A DNA stretch of 64,000 nucleotides from Pseudomonas viciae (GCF_004786035.1 NZ_CP035088.1:3818001-3882000), one strand, 5' to 3'. Shown: positions 16,048 through 25,138, counted from the stretch's first letter. Numbers and translations are program-made. The notes: generated from the sequence alone by a model not told the origin.

Positions 16048-17097
16048 ATGTACAGCGTCTTCGTCACTGGCGCCACGGGCTTGCTGGGCAACAACTTGGT
16101 GCGTGAATTGATCGCGCGTGGCTACGCGGTCAAAGCCCTGGTCCGGTCAAGGGCCAAAGGTGAACAGCAGTTCGCCAAGCTGCCACGGGTGGAACTGATC
16201 GTGGGGGACATGGCCGACGTCGAGGCCTTCGCACCGGCGCTGCAAGGCTGCGATACGGTGTTTCACACGGCGGCATTCTTTCGCGACAACTACAAGGGCG
16301 GCAGCCACTGGAAAGCTCTGGAAAAGATCAATGTCACCGGTACCCGGGAGCTGATTGACCAGGCCTTCCGCGCCGGCATCCGACGGTTCATCCATACCTC
16401 ATCGATCGCCGTGCTCGACGGGGCGCCCGGCACATCCATCGATGAAACCTGTTTGCGTGCCGAGGCCGACGCGGATGACTACTACCGCAGCAAGATTCTC
16501 GCCGACCGAGTCATTCTGTCGTTTCTGCAAGACCATCCCGAAATGCATGCCTGCATGGTCCTGCCTGGCTGGATGTGGGGCCCCGCCGACATTGGGCCGA
16601 CCTCCTCGGGGCAGTTGGTCAACGATGTCGTGAACGGCAAATTGCCCGGCCTGATCCCCGGCAGTTTTTCCGTGGTCGATGCCCGCGATGTGGCATTGGC
16701 GCATATTGCCGCTGCCGACCATGGGCGCCGGGGAGAACGTTATCTCGCCGCAGGCCGGCATATGACCATGGGCGAACTGGTGCCTGTCCTTGGACGCATC
16801 GCGGGCGTCAAGACACCCGCTCGACAAGTACCGCTGCCCCTTCTATACATACTGGCGGCGGTGCAAGAGCTCTATGCGCGTATCACCCGCAAACCGGTTC
16901 TGCTGAGCATGGCCACCTTGCGCCTGTTAGTGCGAGAAGCCGGCCGCAGCCGGTTCAATCACAGCAAAAGTGAACAAGAGCTCGGCGTACGCTTTCGCAC
17001 GCTGGAGCGGACCATCAGCGATACCGTGGCGTGGTATCGTGAGCATGATTGGTTCAAAAACTACAGTGCACCTGCCTCGCAGGAAAAACGCACCTGA
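16048..17097 (+). CDS. NAD(P)-dependent epimerase/dehydratase-like (extended SDR) protein
   Basis: A 349-residue extended short-chain dehydrogenase. The dinucleotide-binding motif TGATGLLGNN is at residues 7-16, HTAAFF follows strand 4, and YYRSK supplies the YxxxK catalytic pair near residue 150. The C-terminal substrate region includes PGWMWGPADIGPTSSGQ. It resembles the dihydroflavonol-reductase-like group acting on hydroxy/keto compounds. The ATG at 16048 has AGGAAGG upstream; the longer frame starts inside the LysR promoter region. It is followed 19 bases on by a histidine phosphatase gene and diverges from a LysR regulator. Substrate unknown. Confidence 0.82.
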   Translation: MYSVFVTGATGLLGNNLVRELIARGYAVKALVRSRAKGEQQFAKLPRVELIVGDMADVEAFAPALQGCDTVFHTAAFFRDNYKGGSHWKALEKINVTGTRELIDQAFRAGIRRFIHTSSIAVLDGAPGTSIDETCLRAEADADDYYRSKILADRVILSFLQDHPEMHACMVLPGWMWGPADIGPTSSGQLVNDVVNGKLPGLIPGSFSVVDARDVALAHIAAADHGRRGERYLAAGRHMTMGELVPVLGRIAGVKTPARQVPLPLLYILAAVQELYARITRKPVLLSMATLRLLVREAGRSRFNHSKSEQELGVRFRTLERTISDTVAWYREHDWFKNYSAPASQEKRT

Positions 17098-17116
17098 TAC
17101 AAGGACGTCACAGACT

Positions 17117-17671
17117 GTGCCCAGAGAAATAATCCTGATGCGTCACGGCCAGCCAAAACTGGGCGCGACCGCCAAGGTATCAGCGCTCGATATGAAAGAC
17201 TGGATCGAACACTACGACCGCTCGGAAATCACTCATCACCCCGCCCCGGATGCCAGCCAACAGCTCGCCGCGACCGCCACGGTCATCGTTTCCAGCTCCG
17301 CGCCCCGTGCGCTGGCCTCTGCCCTGGCGCTAGGCCTGGAGCCCACAGTCGTCGACGCGCTTTTCTGTGAAGCGCAACTGCCTTATGGCCGCTGGAAATG
17401 GCCAAGGCTCTCACCGTTTACCTGGGCGTTCATCCTGCGGATCTTATGGTTGTGCGGCTACTCACGCCGAGTTGAATCCGCAGGTGCCGCGAAGCTGCGT
17501 GCCAACAGCGCAGCGCAACGGCTGCAGGCACTTGCCGGCAATGGCCCGGTCCTGCTGCTGGGGCATGGCTGGATGAATCGAATGATCGCCAAGCAATTGG
17601 AGGCAGACGGCTGGACTCGTCAGAAGCGCAACAGCAGCCAGTATTGGAGTGCGGCGGTCTACCAGGGCTAG
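17117..17671 (+). CDS. Histidine phosphatase (phosphoglycerate-mutase-like) family protein
   Basis: A 184-residue protein of the histidine phosphatase superfamily. IILMRHGQPK holds the RHG motif with the nucleophilic His. SSSAPRALASALALG carries the second Arg position, and VLLLGHGWMNR the second catalytic His. A hydrophobic stretch WAFILRILWLCGY in the middle is unusual. I chose GTG at 17117 because it is preceded by AAGGA and starts just before the first beta strand; ATG at 17138 would cut that strand. It is probably co-transcribed with the upstream dehydrogenase gene. Confidence 0.75.
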   Translation: MPREIILMRHGQPKLGATAKVSALDMKDWIEHYDRSEITHHPAPDASQQLAATATVIVSSSAPRALASALALGLEPTVVDALFCEAQLPYGRWKWPRLSPFTWAFILRILWLCGYSRRVESAGAAKLRANSAAQRLQALAGNGPVLLLGHGWMNRMIAKQLEADGWTRQKRNSSQYWSAAVYQG

Positions 17672-17822
17672 TCCCCGCGGTTTTTTTTACACCAGCGCAC
17701 AGCCTGACAGTATTTGACCTTGAAAAATCTGCCTACTTTTCCACAAAGCCGCTAGCAACCCATACCAGACGGCCGAGAATGCTGGCAGCATGCCTTTCCT
17801 TCTTTGCACTCATGGAGTGACT

Positions 17823-18542
17823 GTGACGAATCTTGGTGCCGCCCCTCAGTTCCTACCCGCCCCCACTTCTGCGGGTTACCGCTTCTTCCGGCGATTGGGC
17901 ATGTTCGTTCTTGCCACCCTGGTGTTTTTTCTAGCCGCAATACCCGCGGTTCTCCTCATACCGGCAGAGTCGTACCTATCGCTTACCGCCACGATGGGCT
18001 CAGTCGCGCTTATTCTCCTCGCCCTGTTCGTCTGGCAATACCGTGCCGATTCGTGCGCCCAACTGCGCGGTAACGCCATCAGTAAACCGCTGCGGGTCGG
18101 CGCGCTCGGCATCATCGGGGCCTATGCGCTTTGCGGGGTCGCCATCGCCGCGCTCGGGTTGCCTCAAGAGGCCTTCATGGCCGAATTCCTGGCAGGCCTC
18201 ACCGGTTGGCAACTCGCGATCAAAGTCGCCTCACTGATCGTGCTTCCACCCATCGCCGAGGAGTTGTTTTTCCGCCATTACCTGCTGCGACTGTTCCCCT
18301 ACGAGAACAGCGCTGCCTGGAAATGGATCGCGATCATCGTGACGTCGGCCATCTTCGCCGGCATTCACATCCAATACGGTAACTGGACAACCGTCGCGCT
18401 GCTCTTTGCTTGTGGCTGCGTGCTCGCCATCGCGAGAATCAACAGCGGTGGCCTGCTGGTCCCGATACTGCTGCACTCGCTGGCGGAGATCGTAGCCCTG
18501 ACCACTGATGGGGCTTTTCGCCTGTTGGGGCTCTACAGTTGA
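17823..18542 (+). CDS. CPBP-family intramembrane glutamic protease
   Basis: A roughly 239-residue multi-pass membrane protein. The CPBP/Abi (Rce1-type) motifs are present: PPIAEELFFRHYLLR with EExxxR, IFAGIHIQYG with the conserved His, and LLHSLAEIVAL with the last His. About seven hydrophobic segments are visible. Members process prenylated or peptide substrates or act in bacteriocin self-immunity. GTG at 17823 has GGAG five bases before it; an upstream ATG at 17790 lacks a ribosome-binding site, so the protein may be 11 residues longer. It stands alone between the phosphatase gene and a small secreted protein. Confidence 0.78.
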   Translation: MTNLGAAPQFLPAPTSAGYRFFRRLGMFVLATLVFFLAAIPAVLLIPAESYLSLTATMGSVALILLALFVWQYRADSCAQLRGNAISKPLRVGALGIIGAYALCGVAIAALGLPQEAFMAEFLAGLTGWQLAIKVASLIVLPPIAEELFFRHYLLRLFPYENSAAWKWIAIIVTSAIFAGIHIQYGNWTTVALLFACGCVLAIARINSGGLLVPILLHSLAEIVALTTDGAFRLLGLYS

Positions 18543-18627
18543 TCTACAAGTACCTGACTTCTCGGCTGGCCAGGCAACTGGTCTTGGGCGTTTTTGCAGC
18601 ACATCCCCCCTCCAGGCATTCGCAACA

Positions 18628-19005
18628 ATGAAAAATCATACGATGGGTTATGCCCTGGCTGCTTTGGCACTTTCAATTCTGGCTGAGCCAGCACAAGCCG
18701 CCACCTGGCAAATTTGCCGTTTGGAACTGCGTATCGTTGAAGTGCTGAAACAACCGTATCCGCAGCTACAGGCCCAGGTCCTGAAAGTCAGTCCGGCATC
18801 GACCAGCGTAGAATGCCCGGAGGCAGGGACCACGCTCACTTTCACGCCAGAAACGACTGATTACCAAGCCACGCTCCCCCGCCGGCAATGGCCCAAGAAA
18901 GGCCAATCGGTACGTATCGATTACCGGTATCTGGATGGCATATGTAAAGGCGACGGCAACAGCTACGCCTGTCGTATCAAGCACTACCCGTTAGCGGGTC
19001 GATAA
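18628..19005 (+). CDS. Small secreted protein of unknown function
   Basis: A 125-residue protein. A signal peptide (MKNHTMGYALAALALSIL, cleaved near AQA-ATW) precedes a small, probably beta-rich domain with three or four Cys (QICRLEL, VECPEAG, DGICKGDG, YACRIKHY), which could form disulfides in the periplasm. I do not recognise a family. The start lacks a strong ribosome-binding site but coincides with the signal peptide. The gene ends 12 bases before the GNAT gene and may be co-transcribed with it. Confidence 0.6.
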   Translation: MKNHTMGYALAALALSILAEPAQAATWQICRLELRIVEVLKQPYPQLQAQVLKVSPASTSVECPEAGTTLTFTPETTDYQATLPRRQWPKKGQSVRIDYRYLDGICKGDGNSYACRIKHYPLAGR

Positions 19006-19017
19006 AGGAAGGTCGGT

Positions 19018-19524
19018 GTGAGCATGAACCCTGTCACCATTCGTACCCTGCACAGTTCGGATACTGAAGCGCTACTGGCCTTTGAGCTGGACAACCGCGA
19101 GTGGTTCGAGCGCCACATTGACCCTCGCGATCCGGCTTTTTACTCGGTGCAGGGCGTCACCGAGCACATCGCAACATACCTGTCTGATTTCGCCGCCGGA
19201 ACCTGGCATCCATTTGTCATCGAAGATTCTGAGGGGAAAATCGTGGGCCGAGCGAACCTCAAAGACATCGACATGGCCGAGGGGTCAGCAGAGGTCGGCT
19301 ATCGGATAGCCCAAAGCGCCTGCGGACAGGGACTGGCGACACTGGCGGTGAAGCACCTGATCCAGCAGGCTCAGGCGCACTGGAACCTTAAACGCTTGGT
19401 GGCCCACGTCTACGCCGACAATATCGGCTCGACCAAAGTACTCAAGCGGTGTGGTTTCCTGATCGAGCAATTAGCGCTGCACGAAGGGACAGAACGCGAT
19501 TATCGGTTTGGCCTGTGGGTTTAG
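19018..19524 (+). CDS. GNAT-family N-acetyltransferase (RimJ/RimL type)
   Basis: A 168-residue acetyltransferase. IVGRANLKDIDMAEGSAEVGYRI forms strands 3-4. SACGQGLATLAVKHLI is the acetyl-CoA pyrophosphate loop (Q/RxxGxG/A form), and VYADNIGSTKVLKRCGF is the final helix/strand typical of RimJ/RimL. The best-spaced start is GTG at 19018, five bases after AAGGAAGG; ATG at 19024 is possible. The acceptor (a protein N-terminus or a small amine) cannot be told. Confidence 0.82.
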   Translation: MSMNPVTIRTLHSSDTEALLAFELDNREWFERHIDPRDPAFYSVQGVTEHIATYLSDFAAGTWHPFVIEDSEGKIVGRANLKDIDMAEGSAEVGYRIAQSACGQGLATLAVKHLIQQAQAHWNLKRLVAHVYADNIGSTKVLKRCGFLIEQLALHEGTERDYRFGLWV

Positions 19525-19718
19525 GAAGGTGGTACGCGGATCCCCTTTGGGCACGACGACCAAGGCGCACCATTCAAGTGACCGGCATTTATCAGAGCCG
19601 TCGCGAACTGCACTGCATACGTCCGGCAGCCGTAGATAGGACTGGCGAACAAAGCGCAGAACAGGCAAAACAGAGCACCAATCAAACAATGAACGCGAAC
19701 ACGATATCCCGGGATCAT
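19521..19718 (-). CDS. Possible small membrane/secreted protein (65 residues)
   Basis: An open frame starting MIPGYRVRVHCLIGALFCLFCALF, with a hydrophobic segment that could be a signal or membrane anchor and GGAG five bases before the ATG. The rest (YGCRTYAVQFATAL, ending RVPPS) matches nothing I know. It overlaps the end of the GNAT gene by four bases on the other strand, in an otherwise empty 283-base gap. It is kept only because the start signals are good. Confidence 0.3.
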   Translation of the reverse strand: MIPGYRVRVHCLIGALFCLFCALFASPIYGCRTYAVQFATALINAGHLNGAPWSSCPKGIRVPPS

Positions 19719-19807
19719 AGGCGCTCCATTCATCCTGGTATAAAGCAGGCTTTCATTCTGGCACACGAGTATCATCCAGGATAACCAAGCCCGCCGGACC
19801 CACGCTG

Positions 19808-20260
19808 ATGCCCGCCTCCCAAATCCGATCCTCTGCCGCGCCATTGCTCAAGCCTGGCGAGACCGTGGTCTTGTTCGACGGCGTGTGCAAGCTGTGCAAT
19901 GGCTGGGCGAGATTTTTGATCCGCCATGACCACGACCGACGCGTCCGGTTGGCCGCCGTACAGTCGCCCGAGGGCCAGGCGCTGCTTGACTGGGCAGGCT
20001 TGCCCCTGGATCAATTCGACACCATGGCGGTGATTCGTGACCGGCACTACTGGGTACGTTCGGATGCGTTTTTCGAAGTCGCCGCCCAGTTGCCCGCCCG
20101 TTGGCGATCGGTGAAGCTTTTACGCATTTTCCCCCGCGCGCTTCGCGATTGGGCCTATGACCGGGTTGCCTTGAATCGCTATTGGCTCTTCGGAAAATAC
20201 GACACGTGCCTTCTGCCGGACCCGGATCATGAACGACGTTTCTTGAAGGCGCCCAGCTGA
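19808..20260 (+). CDS. DCC-family thiol-disulfide oxidoreductase-like protein (DUF393)
   Basis: A 150-residue protein with the family-defining motif VVLFDGVCKLCNGWARFLIRHD near residues 20-40 (DxxCxxC). The mid-region LAAVQSPEGQALL and DTMAVIRDRHYWVRSDAFFEVAAQL, followed by LLRIFPRALRDWAYDRVALNRYWLFGK, are typical of the family. Function is thought to be thiol-related but is not established. The ribosome-binding site is weak. It converges with the DUF2269 gene, leaving eight bases between stops. Confidence 0.83.
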   Translation: MPASQIRSSAAPLLKPGETVVLFDGVCKLCNGWARFLIRHDHDRRVRLAAVQSPEGQALLDWAGLPLDQFDTMAVIRDRHYWVRSDAFFEVAAQLPARWRSVKLLRIFPRALRDWAYDRVALNRYWLFGKYDTCLLPDPDHERRFLKAPS

Positions 20261-20268
20261 TCGCCCTC

Positions 20269-20760
20269 CTACGCCAACAACCCAACCAATCGCCATGGCG
20301 TCATCTTGGTCACCATGATCATCACGATCACAAACATCCCCGAAAATCCGCAGATACCCAACCAGAACCATTTTCTGTACACGGGAAGGTACTGATCATC
20401 GAGCGTTTTTCCAGTTTCGACCGCGCTTGACGCCAGCACGAACAACCGCTTCTGCAGCACCAATACCGGCAGCCAAAGCGCCCCCACGCACAGGAAGATG
20501 ATCAGCGAGGTCATCACCCATTCGGTGGTCAGGGGAAGCCCGGCGAGCGTCAGCAGCAGGTAGCCCGTGATGATCTGAATAAAGCCGGCCGGCGTGGTAA
20601 TCCAGGTGTCGAACCGTACGACCGCCCTGGCCACGTGCGCGATCACTTGAGGGTTGGCCGTGCGGCTGGCGGCGATCAGGTACAGGTAGGAGCCCATGCC
20701 GAATCCGAACAGGAAAACAGCGGCGATGACGTGGATGTATTTCAGGCACAGATAGAGCAT
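20269..20760 (-). CDS. DUF2269-type integral membrane protein
   Basis: A 163-residue protein with four hydrophobic segments (residues about 8-28, 52-72, 78-100, 132-152) and an N-terminal KYIHVIAAVFLFGFGMGSYLYL. That pattern, with WITTPAGFIQIITGY, is characteristic of the DUF2269 membrane family. It follows the saccharopine-dehydrogenase-like gene by two bases, so the two are co-translated and probably act together. Function unknown. Confidence 0.78.
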   Translation of the reverse strand: MLYLCLKYIHVIAAVFLFGFGMGSYLYLIAASRTANPQVIAHVARAVVRFDTWITTPAGFIQIITGYLLLTLAGLPLTTEWVMTSLIIFLCVGALWLPVLVLQKRLFVLASSAVETGKTLDDQYLPVYRKWFWLGICGFSGMFVIVMIMVTKMTPWRLVGLLA

Positions 20761-20762
20761 GG

Positions 20763-21890
20763 TCAGCCCTGCTCGTCAGAAAAGTGCACGGACAGGCTCA
20801 GGTTTTCCGGATCGTTGATCGCGGCCATGTATTCGTCGACGGTGATTTCGCCGACGCACGCGCGGGCACCGGGTGCGGGCAAGTAGCCCTGGGCGAGTTT
20901 CGCAGCCAAGGCAACGGTAGCGCAGCTGGGGATTTCCGGGCCCTTGTCATTCAAGGCCGTGAGCTGCGCCGTCATGAACAACGGTTTTCCTTCAAGCCCG
21001 ATGCCTCGGACATCGATGTACATCGCGCTTTTGCCATCGCCGAATCGCTCGAACCACAGCCCCCAGCGATGAAGCCTTGCGGCCCAGGGGGCATGGTCAC
21101 GGACGATGCCTTTGCGCAGTGCCTGGGCCAGCAGGTAGTTGGCCACGCCGCCGAGCTTAAGGCCTGAACCGGCCTTGAAACTCAGGGTCTGGGCGCCATA
21201 GCGGCCGGCAAAGATATCCATGTCCGGCACGTCGACATTGGCCAGCAGCCGAGTGCCCATGTGCTGCATTTTGCGCAGTTCAAGATCCTGCCAGCCCAAC
21301 ACCTCATGCACCTGGCCGTTCCTGAGCTGCTTGATCGGCTTGCCGGCGTAGGCCAGGACGCCTTCGACGGTGGACAGTCCGGGCATCTTGGCCGAAGAGG
21401 AAATACCATGTTCGATCGAGTCGATGCGTTTAAAGCGATAGCGCTGCTGATCAATGATCGCGGCCGATAGCGTCGGCACTGAACTGCAACCACTGAGGAT
21501 CGCCACGCCCGCCTGTTTTGCCCGGGCATCGAGAGCGCCAATGCCAGTGACGAAGGCCCTGGAATCGGACAGGTCACAGTAGTTCACGCCCGCGTCGATA
21601 CAACTCTCAGCCACTGCATAGGATTGCCCCTGGAACGGCCCGCCGGTGTGGATGACCAACTGAATGTTCATCGAGCCCAGCACGGATTTGAACTCAGGCC
21701 CCATGGCATCGCCGCACCAGCTGTCGCAGACCGTGCCCGATTGGGTGTTCAACTCAGCGACTTTGCGCAGCAACTTCTTGGGATCACGGCCCGAGAGCAC
21801 CAGCTCTATACCTGGCATCACCGCCAAATGCCTGCAAACAATGCTGCCGAAATTGCCATACCCACCGACCACCAACACCCTGAACGCCAT
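20763..21890 (-). CDS. Saccharopine-dehydrogenase-like NAD(P)-binding protein
   Basis: A 375-residue protein with an N-terminal Rossmann motif VLVVGGYGNFGSIVCRHL (GxGxxG) and the family's next elements VIHTGGPFQGQSYAVAESCIDAGVNYCDLSD and VAILSGCSSVPTLS. The C-terminal half is a substrate/dimer domain. Many bacterial relatives are not true saccharopine dehydrogenases and have unknown substrates. It is paired with a DUF2269 membrane protein two bases downstream, an arrangement I take as one operon. Confidence 0.78.
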   Translation of the reverse strand: MAFRVLVVGGYGNFGSIVCRHLAVMPGIELVLSGRDPKKLLRKVAELNTQSGTVCDSWCGDAMGPEFKSVLGSMNIQLVIHTGGPFQGQSYAVAESCIDAGVNYCDLSDSRAFVTGIGALDARAKQAGVAILSGCSSVPTLSAAIIDQQRYRFKRIDSIEHGISSSAKMPGLSTVEGVLAYAGKPIKQLRNGQVHEVLGWQDLELRKMQHMGTRLLANVDVPDMDIFAGRYGAQTLSFKAGSGLKLGGVANYLLAQALRKGIVRDHAPWAARLHRWGLWFERFGDGKSAMYIDVRGIGLEGKPLFMTAQLTALNDKGPEIPSCATVALAAKLAQGYLPAPGARACVGEITVDEYMAAINDPENLSLSVHFSDEQG

Positions 21891-22009
21891 TCAAATGCTT
21901 CCCTAATAAGTCGATGAGCCAGCGCCCTTGCCGCAGCCCTGTCCAGCATTAATCCATGCCTGCACATCGTATTCGTTAAATATTCGATGACGCTAAATCA
22001 TTGATCCTA

Positions 22010-22915
22010 TTATCGGCTGAGCGCCACCACAAACTCTAGAAACGCTCGCACCTTGGCCGGCGGCAAGTGCCTTGAAGGGTACAAAGCGTAGAGCGGGAAA
22101 TGTTCATCTGGCCAATCCGGAAAGAGTTCGATGAGCCTTCCTTCACGCAGGGCAGCGTCCAGACCCAACTCCAATACCTGGGCAACGGCCTGACCTTCCT
22201 CACAGATTCGGTGCATCGTGCCTACATCATTGACCATCAGTCTTCCGTGCGTTTTGATACTCAAACGCTCGGCACCTCGATGGAATTCCCAAATGAAAGG
22301 CTTGCCTGTTTGAGGATTTCGAAAGTCCACGCATACATGCTCCGCGCGCTCGAGCTCGGACGGATGCAGCGGACGACCGTGTTTTTCCAGGTAAGCCGGG
22401 GACGCGACGGTAAGCACCCGAGTTTGCAGCAACTGCCGGCCTATCAGTGACGAAGAAGGTTGCTCGCCAAAGCGCACAGCCAGGTCAACTCCATCTGCTA
22501 TCAGGTCCCCCATCTGCTCGCGGGTCACTAGATCCAGCTCAATCGCAGGGTAGGTTGCCATGAAGCCCCCAAGGGCAGGCGCCAAGATCAACCTGGAGAA
22601 ATACGGGTCAACATTGACCCTAAGCTTTCCCCGTACAGCCGTAGCACTGCCAGATGCGAACGTCGCCGCCTCCTCCAATCCGGCGAGCAATGGCGCTATC
22701 TCTTCGTAAAGACGGCGTCCTTCATCTGTGAGTTTCACCGAGCGAGTAGTCCTGTCAAACAAGCGAATTCCTAGCCTTGCTTCGAGGCGAGCGACAGCCC
22801 TGCTGACCCCGGACTGAGTCATATCCAGCGCATTCGCAGCCTTAACGAAACTTCCGCTATCGACCACCGCCGAGAGTATCCCCATACCGCTGACCAAACG
22901 CCCGTCGAAGCTCAT
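22010..22915 (-). CDS. LysR-family regulator (divergent from NmrA-like gene)
   Basis: A 301-residue LysR regulator. The DNA-binding region is GMGILSAVVDSGSFVKAANALDMTQSGVSRAVARLEARLG, followed by the CrgA-like effector domain (VRGKLRVNVDPYFSRLILAPAL; DLAVRFGEQPSSSLIG). The start at 22915 has GGAG eight bases upstream; the frame runs on far into the next gene and that part is not used. Base composition looks lower in GC than flanking genes, as in the divergent NmrA-like gene, suggesting the pair moved together. It probably controls that neighbour. Confidence 0.85.
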   Translation of the reverse strand: MSFDGRLVSGMGILSAVVDSGSFVKAANALDMTQSGVSRAVARLEARLGIRLFDRTTRSVKLTDEGRRLYEEIAPLLAGLEEAATFASGSATAVRGKLRVNVDPYFSRLILAPALGGFMATYPAIELDLVTREQMGDLIADGVDLAVRFGEQPSSSLIGRQLLQTRVLTVASPAYLEKHGRPLHPSELERAEHVCVDFRNPQTGKPFIWEFHRGAERLSIKTHGRLMVNDVGTMHRICEEGQAVAQVLELGLDAALREGRLIELFPDWPDEHFPLYALYPSRHLPPAKVRAFLEFVVALSR

Positions 22916-22939
22916 TAATGATTCTCCGTCATATAAGCA

Positions 22940-22950
22940 ATGAGACTCAT
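22940..22950. promoter_or_regulatory. Palindrome ATGAGACTCAT in the LysR/NmrA divergent promoter
   Basis: A perfect ATGAG-A-CTCAT dyad midway between the divergent starts at 22915 and 23027, in AT-rich sequence. It is a plausible LysR operator. Confidence 0.4.
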
Positions 22951-23026
22951 GATATCGAAGAAAAATTAGAGGCAACGCAATAATTCGCCCATAGCGGCAC
23001 CAGGTCGCTCTTCGAGAGGAATTCGT

Positions 23027-23878
23027 ATGTATACGGTTATGGGTGTTACGGGTCAGGTAGGTGCCGAAGTTGCTCGCAACCTGCTGGCTGCAAACAAGCG
23101 AGTTAGAGTTGTAGTGCGGGATGGGGAGAAAGGCAAAGCGTGGGCCGCGAAAGGTTGCGAAGTCGCGGTTGCCGACGCTAATGACATCAGCGCACTGATC
23201 CCTGCTTTCAGTGCCAGTACTGGAGTGTTCATTCTGCTGCCTGCCAACTTCGATCCTTCCGAAGGCTTTCCGGAGACACGTCAGATCATCGAAAACCTGC
23301 GCGTAGCGCTTGAGACAGCCAAGCCTGAAAAGGTGCTGTGCATCTCCACGATTGGCGCCCAGGCACATCAGCCAAATCTGCTGAACCAGCTTCAAATCCT
23401 CGAACAGAGTTTTGGCATGCTGAACCTGCCAATCACTTTTCTACGCCCAGCCTGGTTCATGGAAAACAGCCTTTGGGACATTGAGCCCGCCAAGAACAAC
23501 GGCGTGATCCTGAGCTTCCTCCAGCCACTGGATAAGCCAGTTCCTATGATCGCTACAGCCGACGTAGGCAGAGTAAGCGCCGAATTGCTGCAGGAAGATT
23601 GGTGCGGCAAGCGAATCGTCGAGCTGGAATCTGAACAACAGGTTACGCCCAATGACATCGCAGCTGCTTTTTCGGAGCTGCTGGATAAACCCGTGAAAAT
23701 GGAAGTGGTACCCAGCCATGCCTGGGAGACACTGTTCCGCTCTCAAGGCATGAGCAACCCCAATCCGCGCATCCAGATGCTCCATGGTTTCAATGAAGGC
23801 TGGATTCACTTCGAAGGTATTCCACGCAAAGGGAGTGTTGGCTTGAAAGAAGTATTGTCGGCGCTTCTCTCTCGCTGA
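23027..23878 (+). CDS. NmrA-family NAD(P)-binding protein
   Basis: A 283-residue atypical SDR of the NmrA/HSCARG/quinone-reductase-like group. MGVTGQVGAEVARNLL is the dinucleotide-binding loop at residues 5-20, and VRVVVRDGEKGKAWAAKGCEVAVAD the second strand and Arg typical of NADP preference. FLRPAWFMEN is the family's active-site-side loop. It lacks the YxxxK pair, as usual for NmrA, so a sensor or quinone-reductase role is possible. GAGAGGAA precedes the ATG. It diverges from a LysR regulator and has a less GC-rich codon pattern than the xyl genes beside it. Confidence 0.83.
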   Translation: MYTVMGVTGQVGAEVARNLLAANKRVRVVVRDGEKGKAWAAKGCEVAVADANDISALIPAFSASTGVFILLPANFDPSEGFPETRQIIENLRVALETAKPEKVLCISTIGAQAHQPNLLNQLQILEQSFGMLNLPITFLRPAWFMENSLWDIEPAKNNGVILSFLQPLDKPVPMIATADVGRVSAELLQEDWCGKRIVELESEQQVTPNDIAAAFSELLDKPVKMEVVPSHAWETLFRSQGMSNPNPRIQMLHGFNEGWIHFEGIPRKGSVGLKEVLSALLSR

Positions 23879-23890
23879 CCACAGTGCGGG

Positions 23891-25078
23891 TCAGTGAGTC
23901 GCTGCGTTAGCGCCCTGTTGATATTCCCGAGGCGTGCAGCCAAATTCGCGGCGGAACACTGTGTGCAGGTACTGCGCCGACTTGAAGCCGCAATTCTGCG
24001 CAATGTCGGCAATTGGCGAATCAGTGTTTTCCAGTCCGCTGGCGGCCGCTGCCAGTTTGAAGCGCAGGATCTCGTCGTGGACGCTGCAGCCCCGTTCCTT
24101 GCGAAAGTGCGATTCCAGCGATGAGCGCGACACGCCGACATAGGCCGCCACCTGGGCAGTCTTGATGCCCTGACAGGCGTATTGGCGGATGAACAGCAGC
24201 GCCTGCATGACATAGGGATTGCCCAACGGTTGATGCAGGCTCGAGGCTTGCACGTTGATCGCATCGGGGGGAATCAGCACCTGTGTACCCGTGGACGGCA
24301 TGCCGTGGAGCATTTGATGAAGCAGGCGCGCGGCGGTGCGGCCCATGGTTTCGGTGCCTTGGATTACCGAACTCAACGGCACTCGCGTCAGGCTGCGGGT
24401 CAGCGGGTCGTTATCGATGCCGATCAACGCCACCTGCTCGGGCACCGCGATGCCGGCGGTCAGGCAGGCTTGCAGCAGTTGCCTAGCGCGCGCGTCGCTG
24501 ACGGCGATGATGCCGATGGGTTTGGGCAGGCTTTGCAGCCAGGCGATCTGTTGTTCGACGGCACTGTCCCACAGCGGCGCGCTGGTGCCCATGCCGCGAT
24601 AGACCTCGACGTGCAGACCATCGCGCTGCAGCAGTCGGCGAAAAGCTTTTTCCCGTTCCTGGGCCCAGCGATTGGTTTGTGCTTCCGGCAAGCTGAAACA
24701 GGCAAAACGTGTCAAGCCGGCCTCGATCAGGTGCTCGTAGGCCAATTTCATCAGCGCATCATTGTCGGTGGCGACATAGGGAATGCCTTTGGGATAGGCG
24801 CGCGCATCCTGATAAGACCCGCCCACCGCCACGACCGGCAACTTGATCCCGGCCAGCGCCTCGCCAATCAGCGGGTCGTCGAAGTCGGCAATGATCCCGT
24901 CGCCCTGCCAGCGCTCGATCCCTTTCAAGCGACAGAGAAAATCTTCCTCGAGGAACAAATCCCAGGACGCGCGGGTGCTGCTCAGGTAATTGCCGATACC
25001 GCTGATGATGCCGCGGTCGTAGATCTTGCTGCCATTGAACAACAGTGCAATGCGGTGGACGGGCGGGACGGTTTTCAT
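23891..25078 (-). CDS. xylR: XylR, xylose-responsive AraC-family activator
   Basis: A 395-residue regulator. The N-terminal two-thirds is a LacI/periplasmic-binding-like sugar domain (IALLFNGSKIYDRGIISGIGNYL; IIADFDDPLIGEAL; VALIGIDNDPLTRSLTRVPLSSV). The C-terminal third is an AraC helix-turn-helix pair (TAQVAAYVGVSRSSLESHFRKERGCS; IADIAQNCGFKSAQYLHTVFRREFG). Length and layout match E. coli XylR, which activates xylose genes when bound to D-xylose. The ATG at 25078 has AGGG upstream. It diverges from xylA. In P. fluorescens SBW25 the equivalent cluster is named xut. Confidence 0.93.
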   Translation of the reverse strand: MKTVPPVHRIALLFNGSKIYDRGIISGIGNYLSSTRASWDLFLEEDFLCRLKGIERWQGDGIIADFDDPLIGEALAGIKLPVVAVGGSYQDARAYPKGIPYVATDNDALMKLAYEHLIEAGLTRFACFSLPEAQTNRWAQEREKAFRRLLQRDGLHVEVYRGMGTSAPLWDSAVEQQIAWLQSLPKPIGIIAVSDARARQLLQACLTAGIAVPEQVALIGIDNDPLTRSLTRVPLSSVIQGTETMGRTAARLLHQMLHGMPSTGTQVLIPPDAINVQASSLHQPLGNPYVMQALLFIRQYACQGIKTAQVAAYVGVSRSSLESHFRKERGCSVHDEILRFKLAAAASGLENTDSPIADIAQNCGFKSAQYLHTVFRREFGCTPREYQQGANAATH

Positions 25079-25138
25079 TGTTTTTACCCTGGACCAGTGA
25101 ACACAGACTAGGCGCGCAATCAACGAATCTCAATACTC

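Noticed and set aside
22916..23395. N-terminal extension of the LysR protein at 22010
   Set aside because: The frame stays open through the divergent promoter into the NmrA-like gene; the HTH domain and GGAG place the start at 22915.
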